A DNA stretch of 64,000 nt. It comes from Myxocyprinus asiaticus. Lineage: Eukaryota; Chordata; Actinopteri; Cypriniformes; Catostomidae. The stretch lies in the NCBI RefSeq assembly GCF_019703515.2, contig NC_059358.1:44774594-44838593 (forward strand), written 5' to 3'. Made by a program: the position numbers and the translations under genes. The notes under the pieces are model-generated. The model worked only from the letters and a program-made list of their open reading frames with translations, had not been told where the DNA came from and did not search any database. Positions 1-10,124 of the stretch are shown here, piece by piece. Within the stretch, counting starts at the first letter, position 1; every line of letters starts with the position of its first letter.

Positions 1-651
1 AAACAGTGAAATAACAGGCTTTAAAGATAATTAAAGATAGGTGTTGGCAATTGTGCAAGTGTGATGTAAGAATTATATTCTGATGCTCACTGACAATGTA
101 AGAGACATGAGCAAATCAAATGACAGAAACTGTTAACAAAGAACATGTTGAGACTCAAGTCCTCTCAAAACTTTCACCTCATTAGAAAACTTACCTGCAC
201 AAGTTTGTCTAGAACGCATAAAGGTTTTTTCAGAATCTATGTGGCGGCACATCCATAGAAAATTCAAAAATATGTGGAACAAAATCGTAAATCATTATTA
301 ATTATAACAGGAACATAGCATCATATTGACGTGTGTTCATGCGTTTATGATAGGTGCAGGGTTACATAAAGACGGAGATTGGCTTGTGTGATGCAAGTTT
401 ATCACAAATGTAGGCTAAAACTGTTAAAAGGACAAACTTCCATCCATCCATGAAAAATCATGTGAATTGCTCCAACGTCTGAATTATAATGAATTTTAAT
501 AATATAACACTAGAGGACAATATCTGAGAAAAAATAAATAAACAAACTTCAAATAAATGTGGCAAGAAGGCACTGTTGTTTACAGTGGAAAGTTATTTTT
601 CTGACATCTAATTTTTTCTAATTATTGTATAGGACTATATACATTGTGAGT

Positions 652-676
652 GATAGATAGACAGACAGATAGATAG
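652..676. repeat. GATA/GACA microsatellite
   Basis: A short run of GATA and GACA tetranucleotides is read directly from the sequence. It is followed at once by two near-identical 20-bp copies of a unit containing AATTTTATTAAGTTCT. Confidence 0.85.
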
Positions 677-956
677 AATTTTATTAAGTTCTCATAGAAT
701 TTTATTAAGTTCTTAAGTAATTATTTAAGACAAAGAAACAGTTAGTACCAAAATAAGAACAAAGAAACAAATAAAGAAAACAGCTTCAAGTTTCTAAAAG
801 CAATATCAAACATTCAAGTAACATTAAGAAAAAAAACCTTACTGTGTATATGGTTTCTTGTACAATACACTTTGAAAGGCTGAATGTGTGTGTGTATAAA
901 AAAAACTTAAAATGGCAACGGAATTGTGATGTTTTTCTTATTTTATGACATAGAGA

Positions 957-1088
957 AGGACTCGTAACTCGGACTTGTATGCGGTTATTGGTGACTCAAC
1001 TTGGACTCGACTCAGACACAATATTGGTGACTTGGACCTGGCAGCGAGGACTCGGACTCGAGATCTATTGACTTGACTACAACACTGG
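957..1088. mobile_element. DNA-transposon end, CTCGGACT-rich
   Basis: The stretch is a series of degenerate GACTCGGACTTG/GACTTGGACTCG words ending in GACTTGACTACAACACTG. This word pattern is a common dispersed repeat in fish genomes and the last 18 bases look like a transposon terminus. I found no matching opposite end nearby, so this is probably a fragment. The class is uncertain. Confidence 0.35.
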
Positions 1089-1928
1089 TCAAAAGTCCCA
1101 AGGAGAGTTCTACATTCAGGTGTTCAAATACCCAAGTGCATTAGAAATGAAGAGTATAATCCTCCGCAGGTAGACAGTCCAACTCCTCCCTCCAAGGAAG
1201 ACCACATGTGGATTGTTCTGATTGAATTACAAATTTTTTATAGTACAACAATAATTCCAATATAACAATTAACAAAATATTTTTACAATTTTCACACAAA
1301 TACTACTTTGAACCCATGATCAGTTGTCTTCACGAGGTACCAGCACGAAAGTTTCTCAATTTCAATAAAGTAAAATACTGAACAATATTTTGCACCCACA
1401 ATCACTTGTTTACACCAGTAATCAGCACAAATGTTTCAAATTTCATAATCACAATATAATCAAATACATAATTTCACAATATTAAAATCACATGTGCAAT
1501 TGTATGTAAGTGTTTTTTTCTGTGTCCTTGTCTGTTAGTCCATGTCCCTATGCATGTTTGGGCAAATGTTTGTAGACAAATAATGGTTGGTTACCACATC
1601 TGTAGTGGTGGCAAGTTACAATCTTTAGAGAAAAAAAAAAAAAAAAAAAAACTCAATTGTTCAAGTCCTTGTTTGGACACCAATCTGTATACTTATTCAT
1701 TAAGCATTAATAACTTGTAAGTTAAAATGCTCACAATTTGGCAATTATTGCATGAAAGACACCCTTTTTATTTGTTATAACTGCATTTCTATGATTTATA
1801 ATGCTTTATAAATTATAATAAGGGAACATTAATGTAAAAATGCATTTAAGTCACTATTCACTGAAAATATTCAAATCTCATCTATTCTGCATATCTGAAC
1901 TTGCACGTCGCAATTGGTAATGACACAT

Positions 1929-1975
1929 GCAGGGCCGTAGGCAGGATTTTACTTTTGGGTGGGCCTATAGTCAAA
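1929..1975. repeat. candidate terminal repeat of hAT element
   Basis: The sequence beginning CAGGGCCGTAGGCAGG and running into GGGTGGGCC has the form of a hAT terminus: CAGGG start, G-rich interior. It lies about 600 bp beyond the stop codon of the minus-strand hAT transposase, where an element end is expected. At 5587-5598 a second GGGTGGGCC occurs, but it is not an inverted partner, so the opposite end is missing or unrecognised. Confidence 0.4.
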
Positions 1976-2584
1976 ATATTTAAGTAAACCACCAATGAAA
2001 TTGTTTTTCCTTCCTTTTTTATTTGCATCAACATTGAAATCAGAATCTGAAGCACCATGCATACATGTCACCTTTTTGTATTTCTATAGAATTACTGTAG
2101 AATGCAGCAAATAGATAGGATCACAGTAAGCATCAATAATAGAAAAACATAAATATATTGTTTTGGCTAAAATAAACATGCTGTGTTGTATTTTTAATTG
2201 TGTGATTGTATATTTTCAATTGTAAATTGTATTTATGTAGAATTACTGTAGAACGTGGCTAATAGATAAGACCAAAGTAAGCATCAGCAATAGAATATAC
2301 ATATTGCCCAAATTAAAGAGGACTATACTTATAAATTTAATTTTGGTGGAATTACTGTAGAATCAAACAAATAGATAAGACTGCAGTAACCATCAGTTTT
2401 CAAACAACAGAACAGAATGATACATTACATATTGCCAATTATTCAACAACCAACACAAGCCCAACATAATAAAATATAGCAGTCTGGAAATCCAGAGAGT
2501 CAGAGCATTTTTTTTTCTTCTATTCCCTTACCTCGAAACAATCTCAAATACAGTCTCTGATATCTTGATTTTAAAGTCAACCAT

Positions 2585-3364
2585 TCACAGCAGAAGATGG
2601 CAGGGCTTCATGTTGAACACCAATATAATTTCATCATAATCCAAAGAGTCTGTCAAATCCCTTTCAAATGAGAAAAGGGATAGTGCGTTTAAGTGGTCGG
2701 TGACCATTCTTGCTCTGTTTTTACATTTGATCTGGTTTACTGCTGAAAACAGTAAACTGTCTTTCCACGCTGAAGCTTATCATCTGTAAAGATATCAAGA
2801 CTTGTAAGGGCCCATTCATGTTGGGAAAAACATCACAAACACAAGTGTCGAGCACGTCAGCAAGTGATGGGAAAGACATGTTAACTTTTCTTTTCTGTTG
2901 CTCAACGAATACTTTGTGTTCTGCCTCCCCCACGGTTATTCCAATGTCACTAGTTTCAAATAACTTGTTGAATGTAACTAGATGAAATACGAACTTTTTC
3001 ATTTGTAGTTGATGGAGTGAGTCAGCTTAGAGTTTTGTCTGTCCAGAGACTTTACTGAATTCAGCCAGAGTTTCTAAAATAGTACTGAAGAGGGTCAATA
3101 CTTTACTCACAGTCCCTGACCAGGAACTCCAGTGCACATCACACGTTTTGTGCAATTCCATGTTTGGCTTGTCTGGGCAGAGCTGTTTCTGCACCTCCAG
3201 AAACCTAGCAGATTGTTTAAAGTATCAAAAAATGCTGATACAGTTGGAGACACCTTGGATGCACTGCACAGCACAAGTTTAGTTGGTGCGAGCTACAATG
3301 CACATACTGTATATAGCGCGAGAGAAATGCAGTAGTCAAATCTAGCTTTTTTTCAATTAAGGCT
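2585..3364 (-). pseudogene. hAT transposase (ZMYM-like), C-terminal part
   Basis: This is the C-terminal part of a hAT-superfamily transposase of the kind also found in vertebrate ZMYM1-like proteins. The longest clean stretch (2721-3002) reads through serine/valine/glutamate-rich sequence typical of the region before the hAT dimerisation domain. A neighbouring frame then gives a dimerisation-like end containing CKNRARMVTDHLNALSLFSF and a stop at 2585-2587. Upstream, about 3120-3330, another frame gives family-like text around a WSSWSGTVSKVLTLF motif. Several frame changes and a stop near 3030 show the gene is dead. Its N-terminal half lies to the right beyond an inserted L2 LINE. The family assignment is by eye. 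Confidence 0.65.
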
Positions 3365-4092
3365 CCAAGCTAAGGTTAAGAGTTTTTTATCATTTGTAGA
3401 GTTTGAGAGAGTGATACATGCTTTTGTTTCATCTTGACTACTGCTATTCACTTTATATAGGGATAAACCAATCGTACATTAATCGTTTACAAACTGTTCA
3501 AAATGCAGCTGCTAGACTTTTGACTTGTACTTGGAAATATGAACACATTACCCCTGTCTTATTCTCTTTACACTGGTTGCCAGTCGGATACAGAATTGAT
3601 TTTAAAATCCTACTTTGTTTTTAAAGCCTTGAATGGACTGGCACCAACTTATCTCTCTGACTTTCTGAGTGCAACTACATCTGTTAGACGTCTAAGGTCA
3701 TCTGATCAGAGATTATTGATAGTTCCTAGGTCTAGACTGAAATCAAAGGGTGACCGTGCTTTTGCCATTGCCGGCCCTAAACTGTGGTATAGTTTACCAA
3801 TATCCCTTAGAGAACTTTCGACAGAATCAGAATTTAAATCAAAGTTGAAAACTTTTCTTTTTGTGCAGGTTTACGATTGTCCTTAAGAGTCCAAAGGTGT
3901 AAACTTATATATACTTTGTTATACTTATATAACTGTACTTTGATGTATCTCTTTATCTTGCATTGCGGTTTGTACAGCATAGCTGTATTGATGTATTTTG
4001 GTGATATTTCTTTTATTATGGCTGTACAGCACAGTGGTCAACCACTGTTGCTTTTATTGTGCTGTATAAATAAATAAATTGATTGATTGATA
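3365..4092 (+). mobile_element. L2-clade LINE 3' fragment inserted in hAT gene
   Basis: A 5'-truncated non-LTR retrotransposon. Its frames encode the end of a CR1/L2-type reverse transcriptase: a LDYCYSLYIGINQS motif, then QNAAARLL, then LHWLPVGYRIDFKILL, and after a frameshift near 3620 FKALNGLAPTYLSDFL and GPKLWYSLP. These blocks and their order are characteristic of the C-terminal region of L2-type ORF2. The element ends with a short A-rich and TTGA tandem tail at 4069-4092, which is the usual L2 3' terminus. It sits inside the minus-strand hAT transposase, so it is younger than that element. I could not define a target-site duplication. Confidence 0.8.
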
Positions 4093-5333
4093 AAGTTAAC
4101 TTCAGGATCACCTGAACACCGGCCTTTCTTACTGGACATTGCTGATGCCCCATCTAAACTAAACCCAACACACAATGCAGGATCCCACTCCAGAGGTTCC
4201 AAGTATTTGTACAATATTCTTAGATATACCATTTGCAGTCAGGTCCTCCATTTCTACAAAGCCAACAGCCCTCTCCTTTATCACACCCTTGTGAAGATAT
4301 CTTATGCAGACAGCCACCAGTTCTCTTTTGGACAGGTCTTTGCATTCATCTTTTAGTATAGTGTAGTACGTGCCGGGCTGATCATGCAATTCTGCTTTTA
4401 TTTTGTGGATGATTAAAGATGCAGACATCTCCAGTAATTCAATCTGGAAGAAAGGGCTCAAAAGTTTGCTATTATTTGGAAGTTCATCCAAACGTCTTTT
4501 TATGTCAGGGTCATACTTACAAATCAATGTCAATAATTCCGAAAAGTTCCCTTTGTTCAATGCTTCCTCAGTTTCACGATGTCCTCTGAAGCCTTATATC
4601 CTTCTTGGTGCAAAGTAAAAGATCAATGACTAATTGTATGTGTTCATGGATTCTCTCAAGAAAAGACTGGTTAGCATCCTTATTTAGCTGATTAATTATA
4701 TTTCCTCGTCCTCCTTGCTTGTGACTGTCCTTGAACGTTTCAGCTCATTCCAGTATTAAAATATGTTGCTCTCTCACCTCACGTTTGAACAAAACTGTGA
4801 GATATGTTTCCAGTCTTTAAAACCTTTAACAGTGAATCTATCCTCTCCAAATGTTGCTGGAAAATGAAGACAGGCCTTACAAAACACTGCATCCCGTACT
4901 ATGCTGTTCTTGAGCCAGTTAAATTTACTGTACCACTGGGCAGTAAAAGTTCGGGTTTTACCCGCCACAGTCTTTGTTGTAGGGAATGATTTTAAATGCG
5001 GCTGGGTCGGAGGCTCATCAACCACTGACAAGTCTGATGGGGTTAGCAGCTCAGCAGGCATACCCGAATCTATGGTAATAGTAGGCTGTGGTGTATCTGC
5101 ACTTGCAGGAGATGGGCTGGAGAGGGGAGCCACGTTAAGCTCTTGTATATTGCCATGCATGCACATGAAATCAAAAGGTGGAACAGTCACATCTTTCGTA
5201 GGAATTACTGCAGGGGCTGTCGATGGAGAAGAGTGAGATGTGACTGCATCCACTTCTTTCTCCTTGTCTGTGTGTTTTCATTTGAGAAACTGAAATAACG
5301 TACTTTGTTTAGCATTCTACATTTTTGCTGCAT
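4093..5333 (-). pseudogene. hAT transposase (ZMYM-like), N-terminal part
   Basis: The N-terminal half of the same hAT transposase. The likely start is the methionine at 5333, opening a basic segment (LNKVRYFSFSNEN). After a frameshift near 5250 comes a proline/serine-rich linker, then a TTF-type zinc-finger region at about 4800-4950 whose visible core is AQWYSKFNWL followed by CKACLHFP. The next ORF (4159-4560) has the DUF4371-type text YYTILKDECKDLSKRELVAV. A further frame change near 4200 leads to a DGASAMSS motif, the block that includes the first catalytic Asp in this family. The reading is then cut by the L2 insertion. At least three frameshifts make it a pseudogene. Confidence 0.72.
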
Positions 5334-5399
5334 TTTCATGCAAACACTGGGTTTGCAAGCGAAAGAGAGATATCTCCAGTATGATATACTGCTGTCCAA

Positions 5400-6575
5400 T
5401 TAGATTAAGACAGTTACTCTGATTTGTGCTCATTTGATTTTATTGGTCACAATAGCTAATTTGTGGTGTCTTAATTGTACAGCTGGAGCTGACTGGCTGG
5501 CTAGATATTGTACCCACGTTGGTTTCTCAGTAATATTAAATTAGCCATAATTGAGCACTGTGATTGGTTTGGCCGGTCTGCGGAGTGGGTGGGCCCAGGC
5601 TTTTAGCATTTAAAAAAAAAAAAATTCATTTAAAGCTGGTGTTTTTTTTTTCTGTGCCATTTGTGCAACCAAATGGAATTGCAAAAATAATTATGGTTTT
5701 CAAACAGGTTTCCCAAAGTCTCCCAGTCTGCCACTATTCATTGATAAACTCTGCTTACAGTTTGATTTCTTTCATGGTTTTCCAAAGTTCATAATAAATG
5801 AAAATAACAATAGAATGATTACACTTTTTAGTAGTATCAGTGTAACGTCTGAGTATGTCTTGTTTGTATTGAGCTTTACTAAGTTCATGATCTTACTAAC
5901 TTCAAGCCAAAATAATAATAGCATTGATTGGAGTGAAATATTAAAATCTGGCTATGTTGAAGTGATTAATAATCAGCATACCGTTTGCCGTGCTCTGTGT
6001 TGAAGCTGACTCAATGAGACAACTGTTCATGTCGCAATGTGCTGATTATGTCAAAACTGCAAGGAGTGCCACTCCACAAAGCAAAGCAGTGCAGTAATCT
6101 ACACAGTAAACACTTATCACGCTGCAATTATGACAACCTACATTGATTAGGTCACACCTCTCATCAATCATTAGAGTTTAAACCTGTTAAAAATCGTCCC
6201 ATCTGTTCTCAGACAGAGATCTAAATTAGTGTACAAGGATGGCACAAAAAAAAAAAATAATAAAAATAAAAAATAAAATCCATGACTTCTATGCCAAAAG
6301 GAGGTCAGGTAAATTTGAATTTTACAGATCACTTTTTTGATTTTCTGTAAATCCCAAATACAGAAAATAGACACTCCTTCCCTAGTAATGAGTAGACACC
6401 CCAATCCCCAATCAGTCCTTCACTTGTCTCCTGTTATAGACTTATTCAGGTTCATGAATTGATTCTTGGAAATGTTATGATCAATCCAAACTTCTTGCAC
6501 TGGATGATAATGGATGCCACTGCTCTTTTGGGTACCTTCGATGAAGTAGCTTCAGCGGAAAGTAGATTTGCATGT
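5400..6575. other. no gene seen
   Basis: Non-coding, AT-rich DNA between the hAT remnant and the piggyBac element. Poly-A/T runs occur near 5609-5621 and 6246-6280. Short ORFs here show no recognisable domain. Confidence 0.55.
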
Positions 6576-6595
6576 TTAACCCTTTAAAGCCTGAG
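6576..6595 (+). repeat. piggyBac left terminal inverted repeat
   Basis: The sequence reads TTAACCCTTTAAAGCCTGAG. Its reverse complement matches 17850-17869 in 17 of 20 positions, the three differences being a block in the middle. The first four bases are the TTAA target. Confidence 0.9.
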
Positions 6596-7328
6596 CCCAA
6601 AATTCCATTATTTGCCAGAATATGATATTCATATCCAAATTCATATTATATTCATATAACATCACACACCTGAACTGTATATACCATACTGAGGAGAAGA
6701 ACTAGTGCTTTCAAATGATATATGTATGATTATTTAAGGCTAATCATCCTTTATCAATAAGATTTCACACAGCAATTTTTACAAAAATCTTCTCCGGCCA
6801 CCATACTTCATAAGACAACTGCATTATCAACCATTTTAATTACAAGCTAGAGGGAAACTTCGAGTATATGAAATATATATAATTTTGTGGGCAATGTAGA
6901 ATAGCAGACAGATTAGAAATATAATCTGCTGTTTAAAAGTTATGACCATTCTAGTGATTAGTGGGACAATGGAATAAAACATTTAGAATGTTAAGATACA
7001 TTTCACATGACCACTCCTCAAATACTCCTTTTGAGCACCTGTAATAATAAATTGAGATTGCATCTGAAATTGAAGGAGACAAACACTGAAATATAAATTT
7101 TGTGTTCAATTAAACACACAATTTATTTAATTTGAACATTAGAATTACACACAAATTACACAGCAAAACATACAAAATCAAACTTTCGAACCATCTACAG
7201 TAAATCAATTTTTAATAAAGAGTGCAGGAACAGAATATATATAAATACTCAACAACTGCAATACCTGTGGAGAGAACAGAGGGAGAAAAGAGGGGAGGGG
7301 GTGGACGACAACCAGTAAAAAGCCCAAC

Positions 7329-8209
7329 CTAGGCCTCTTTGTGAAACTGGTCATACTCAGCTGAGTGCCAAGACTGAAAACAGTTCCTATAGCGAACCAA
7401 GCAAAGTCTTTTGCCCTTACAATCCGGCGCGCAACAAGCTACTTCAGTTTTATTTTCAGTCCTATTTTTACAATCGCATAGCCAACATCTCTTAGAGGAC
7501 TCTTCAAATTTAGGGACATGGGCTGTGTGGAGTGATGACGAAGTAGGGACTACAGGCTTTAGTTTATGCAAAGGGAAACTTGCGCGAATATCGATACCTC
7601 CCAGCTGACGAGCCAGGTTTTCTCTGAAATCTATCTGGGTTAAGTTCACTGGTCTACGCTCATCCCCTGGTGCCACATGAATGTATTGCCATTCCTTAAA
7701 CAATATGAAACTATTGACGACGGCAATGTCTATGATGTGAAAAAAAGCAACAAAAAAAAAAAAGAAAAAGAAAAAAAAAAGTCTTCCACCATTTCTGAGT
7801 TTTTTGTAGGACGTCGTAAGATTTTATCATTTGGTCTGACCGATCAACACTGCCCATGTTTTTGTTATGATCGCTGATGACAGTGGGCTACTTCTTTTGT
7901 CCAGTCACCATAATGTTTTTTACAAACCTAGTAATTTCGGTTGAGCCATTCGCATTGTGGAAATTGAAGAGGCAAGTAACTGCACGCATGTCCTTCCACT
8001 GAATTACAAGTATATTCCCATCAATCCTACACCTCCTCATATCCCCACGAGCTGTCTTGCGTTCCCATCTTCTGATGTCTTTAAATTCTGCAGGAAACAG
8101 TTTACGATTCACCCTGCATGTCCCACAGGCATTAGTTCCCATTTCTAACAACTTAACCATAAGAGCTGGGGACATGTAAAAGTTGTCAAACCAAACATTG
8201 TGGCCCTGG
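7329..8209 (-). pseudogene. piggyBac transposase, C-terminal half
   Basis: This part holds two of the three catalytic aspartates of the piggyBac DDD nuclease. The second Asp is in VWFDNFYMSP (codon 8185-8187) and the third is in GSVDRSDQM (codon 7843-7845). It continues through KWWKTFF, IDIAVVNS and FKEWQYIHV to a cysteine-rich C-terminal domain (7329-7510, CWLCDC then CC..CKGKRLC), the usual PHD/RING-like DNA-binding tail. An in-frame TAG lies just after VTGQKK at about 7885. A T-rich expansion at about 7740-7785 inserts a long phenylalanine run between the KWWKT and IDIAVVN blocks. The gene is split on its 5' side by L1 copy A. Confidence 0.88.
8193..8209. repeat. 17-bp target-site duplication, left copy (L1 A)
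   Basis: The 17 bases AAACATTGTGGCCCTGG are repeated exactly at 13935-13951 on the far side of the LINE. Collapsing the two copies rejoins the piggyBac reading frame at the Gln-Gly-His-Asn-Val codons. Confidence 0.93.
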
Positions 8210-8345
8210 GAGGTCACATGATGCCATGCAAGAAGCAGACATGTGAGCGACGAGCTCTGCGCACTTTGCTAAATTTATTATTTTCATGTTATAATCTGGT
8301 GAAATTTGATACACCCAGTTACACATTTGCTCTTTGAGGCAAAAC

Positions 8346-9127
8346 ATGGCAAAGAAGTCAAAATCCTCGGGCTCTGGAGACATTAAAAGACACTTACGTG
8401 TTCAGGATGAAAGCCCCGACAGGCCTACAGACAGGGGACTCTATTTGAATGGCGTGGCGGGAGAGGTGATCCAGCGTCAGTTGTCCAACATGTCGGTGAT
8501 GCTGACGAAGGTTGTTGCTGACTTGGAGGATCTCGCTGTAATACGTTGATCGATTATGGTGAAGGAAATAAAATTCCATCTGATGTTGAGAGACGAATCG
8601 ATTGTCTGGAGTCTTCGGAGAGGGAATTAACAACTAATCCACCTGCGACCAAAGTTGATTTGGAACATCTCCTTGAAAAGCTTGAATATCCTGAGAATAG
8701 AAGCCGCAGGAATAATGTTCGAATTGTTGGAATTCCTGAGCATGAGAAGGGCAGAGATATGGTGAAATTCCAAGATGAGCTTTTCCCGAGTCTGCACGAC
8801 ATAAGCCATAAACTGGAAATCGAGCGAGCTCACAGATTCCCAGCTCACAGATTTGCTGAGGGAGAAAGGCCCCGATCAATCCTGGCCAAATTTCTGAGCT
8901 CATCCAATAAAGATCTTGTGTTGCGCCAGGTGAGGAGCAAAGGAAAGCTTTCTTGGAAGAACCATAATATTTTCTTGTTCCCGGACTTTGCAAGTTCGAC
9001 AAGAGAGAAACGCGATCGGTTCAAGGAATGTAAGAAACTCTTACATCAGCAAAAGATCACTTTTGCTCTGATGTTTCCGGCCAAACTGAGAATAGAAACG
9101 AAGGACGGTCGCAAAGTATTTACATGA
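8346..9127 (+). pseudogene. L1-like ORF1 (Transposase_22 type), copy A
   Basis: ORF1 of L1-type LINEs encodes an RNA-binding chaperone that coats element RNA. The start MAKKSKSSGS at 8346 is shared with copy C. A heptad-rich segment follows (LSNMSVMLTKVVADLEDLAV, coiled-coil-like), then a stop at 8547-8549. Comparison with copy C (AVIRRSIMAMEK) shows a small deletion and frameshift there. The second part (from 8546) has the RRM-like core with NNVRIVGIPEHEKGRDMV, then the C-terminal domain with ERAHRF, RSILAKFLS and the end KDGRKVFT. Copy A stops at 9125-9127 where copy C continues some 14 codons further, because a TGT codon has become TGA. About 260 residues in all, a usual size. Confidence 0.85.
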
Positions 9128-9860
9128 CCCAATCAGGCAATGTCTTTTATAGAATCAATGGGTGAGTAAACCATTGGGTGTTTCTCATGTGAGTGGGTTG
9201 ACTCGCTGTACTTACTCTGGCTTTGGAGGAAGCTGGGCGTCATTTTGGTTTCTTTTTGCTTTTTGCGTTGGCTCTGCCGAGCAGCTGGAGTTTGTATTGT
9301 GAATAACACTTTTCCTTAAAAGAAACTTTTGCATTGACGAAAGATTACTTTTGCACCGAAGTTCCTGGCCAGTTTGAGAGTGGACACTACGGATGACCGC
9401 AAAATATCTACATGCTCACACAAAGGATGTCTTTTATAAAGTTGACGGATTGTGTAAGTCATGGTATATACTTTTATGCAGCCTCTGAGTGAATTGACTC
9501 AACCATCCGGGGAACCGGGATGCCGGTTTTGTTTCTTTTTGTATTGGTTCCGCCTAGCAGCCGGAGCTTGTTCTATTGAATAGCACTCCTTTGGAACAGC
9601 TGTGGATTAATCTGTTCGTTCTTCGTGCTTATTCCTCCTGTTGGCTGGAGTTTGTTTTGAGTATTTTTACGGGACATTGGAATGATTCCGTCATCCGCTG
9701 AACTCATAACAGTTGGCTCGCTGAACATTCTTTTGTCTGTCCAAGGAATCTGAACAGTTTTATATCAGCTGGAATGTGTTTTGTGGAAGATCACACCTTT
9801 GAGACCGTTCTGTGAATGAATCTACACATTTTTGGTGTTCATTCTTCTTATTGGCTGGGG
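9050..9860 (+). repeat. inter-ORF tandem repeats derived from ORF1 end, copy A
   Basis: A unit of about 290 bp starting at the codons for KITFALMFPAK (9050) is repeated from about 9342: AAAGATTACTTTTGC, CGGATGACCGCAAAATAT and GATGTCTTTTATAAAG mirror the first unit, but the second copy no longer codes. Two further decayed partial units are recognisable by the recurring GGCTGGAGTTTGTTTT-like block near 9268, 9546, 9637 and 9850. The same arrangement is seen in copy C (27110-27960). Confidence 0.7.
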
Positions 9861-10124
9861 TTTATTTTCTGTTAAGTAATCTGAGCAATCCAATGGCAAA
9901 GTTGTCATGGGGGCTCATGGGCGTTCATGGACCTTTTGAGTTTAGAGGGATTGTCGCCGGTTGGCGCTTTCGTGAGCGGGGTTAATGCACACGTTTTTCT
10001 TTTTTCTGTTTGTTTTGTTCAGGGGGGAAGTTTGGGGTCTAATTGTTTCACTAATGGGGAATGTGGTCTGTATAATTTTGTTTTTGACACACAATTTATT
10101 TTTTGTTCTATATCAAAATGTAAA

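Larger units (their letters stand above)
1..1928. other. AT-rich stretch without a gene
   Basis: No open reading frame here resembles a known protein. The stretch holds a short GATA/GACA microsatellite, a 20-bp direct duplication just after it (about 674-713), a poly-A run near 1630-1650 and one probable DNA-transposon end (separate entries). The remainder looks like ordinary AT-rich intergenic or intronic fish DNA. Confidence 0.6.

Noticed and set aside
5587..5630. Right inverted terminus of the first hAT element
   Set aside because: GGGTGGGCC is in direct, not inverted, orientation relative to 1958-1966, and no 8-bp duplication was found.
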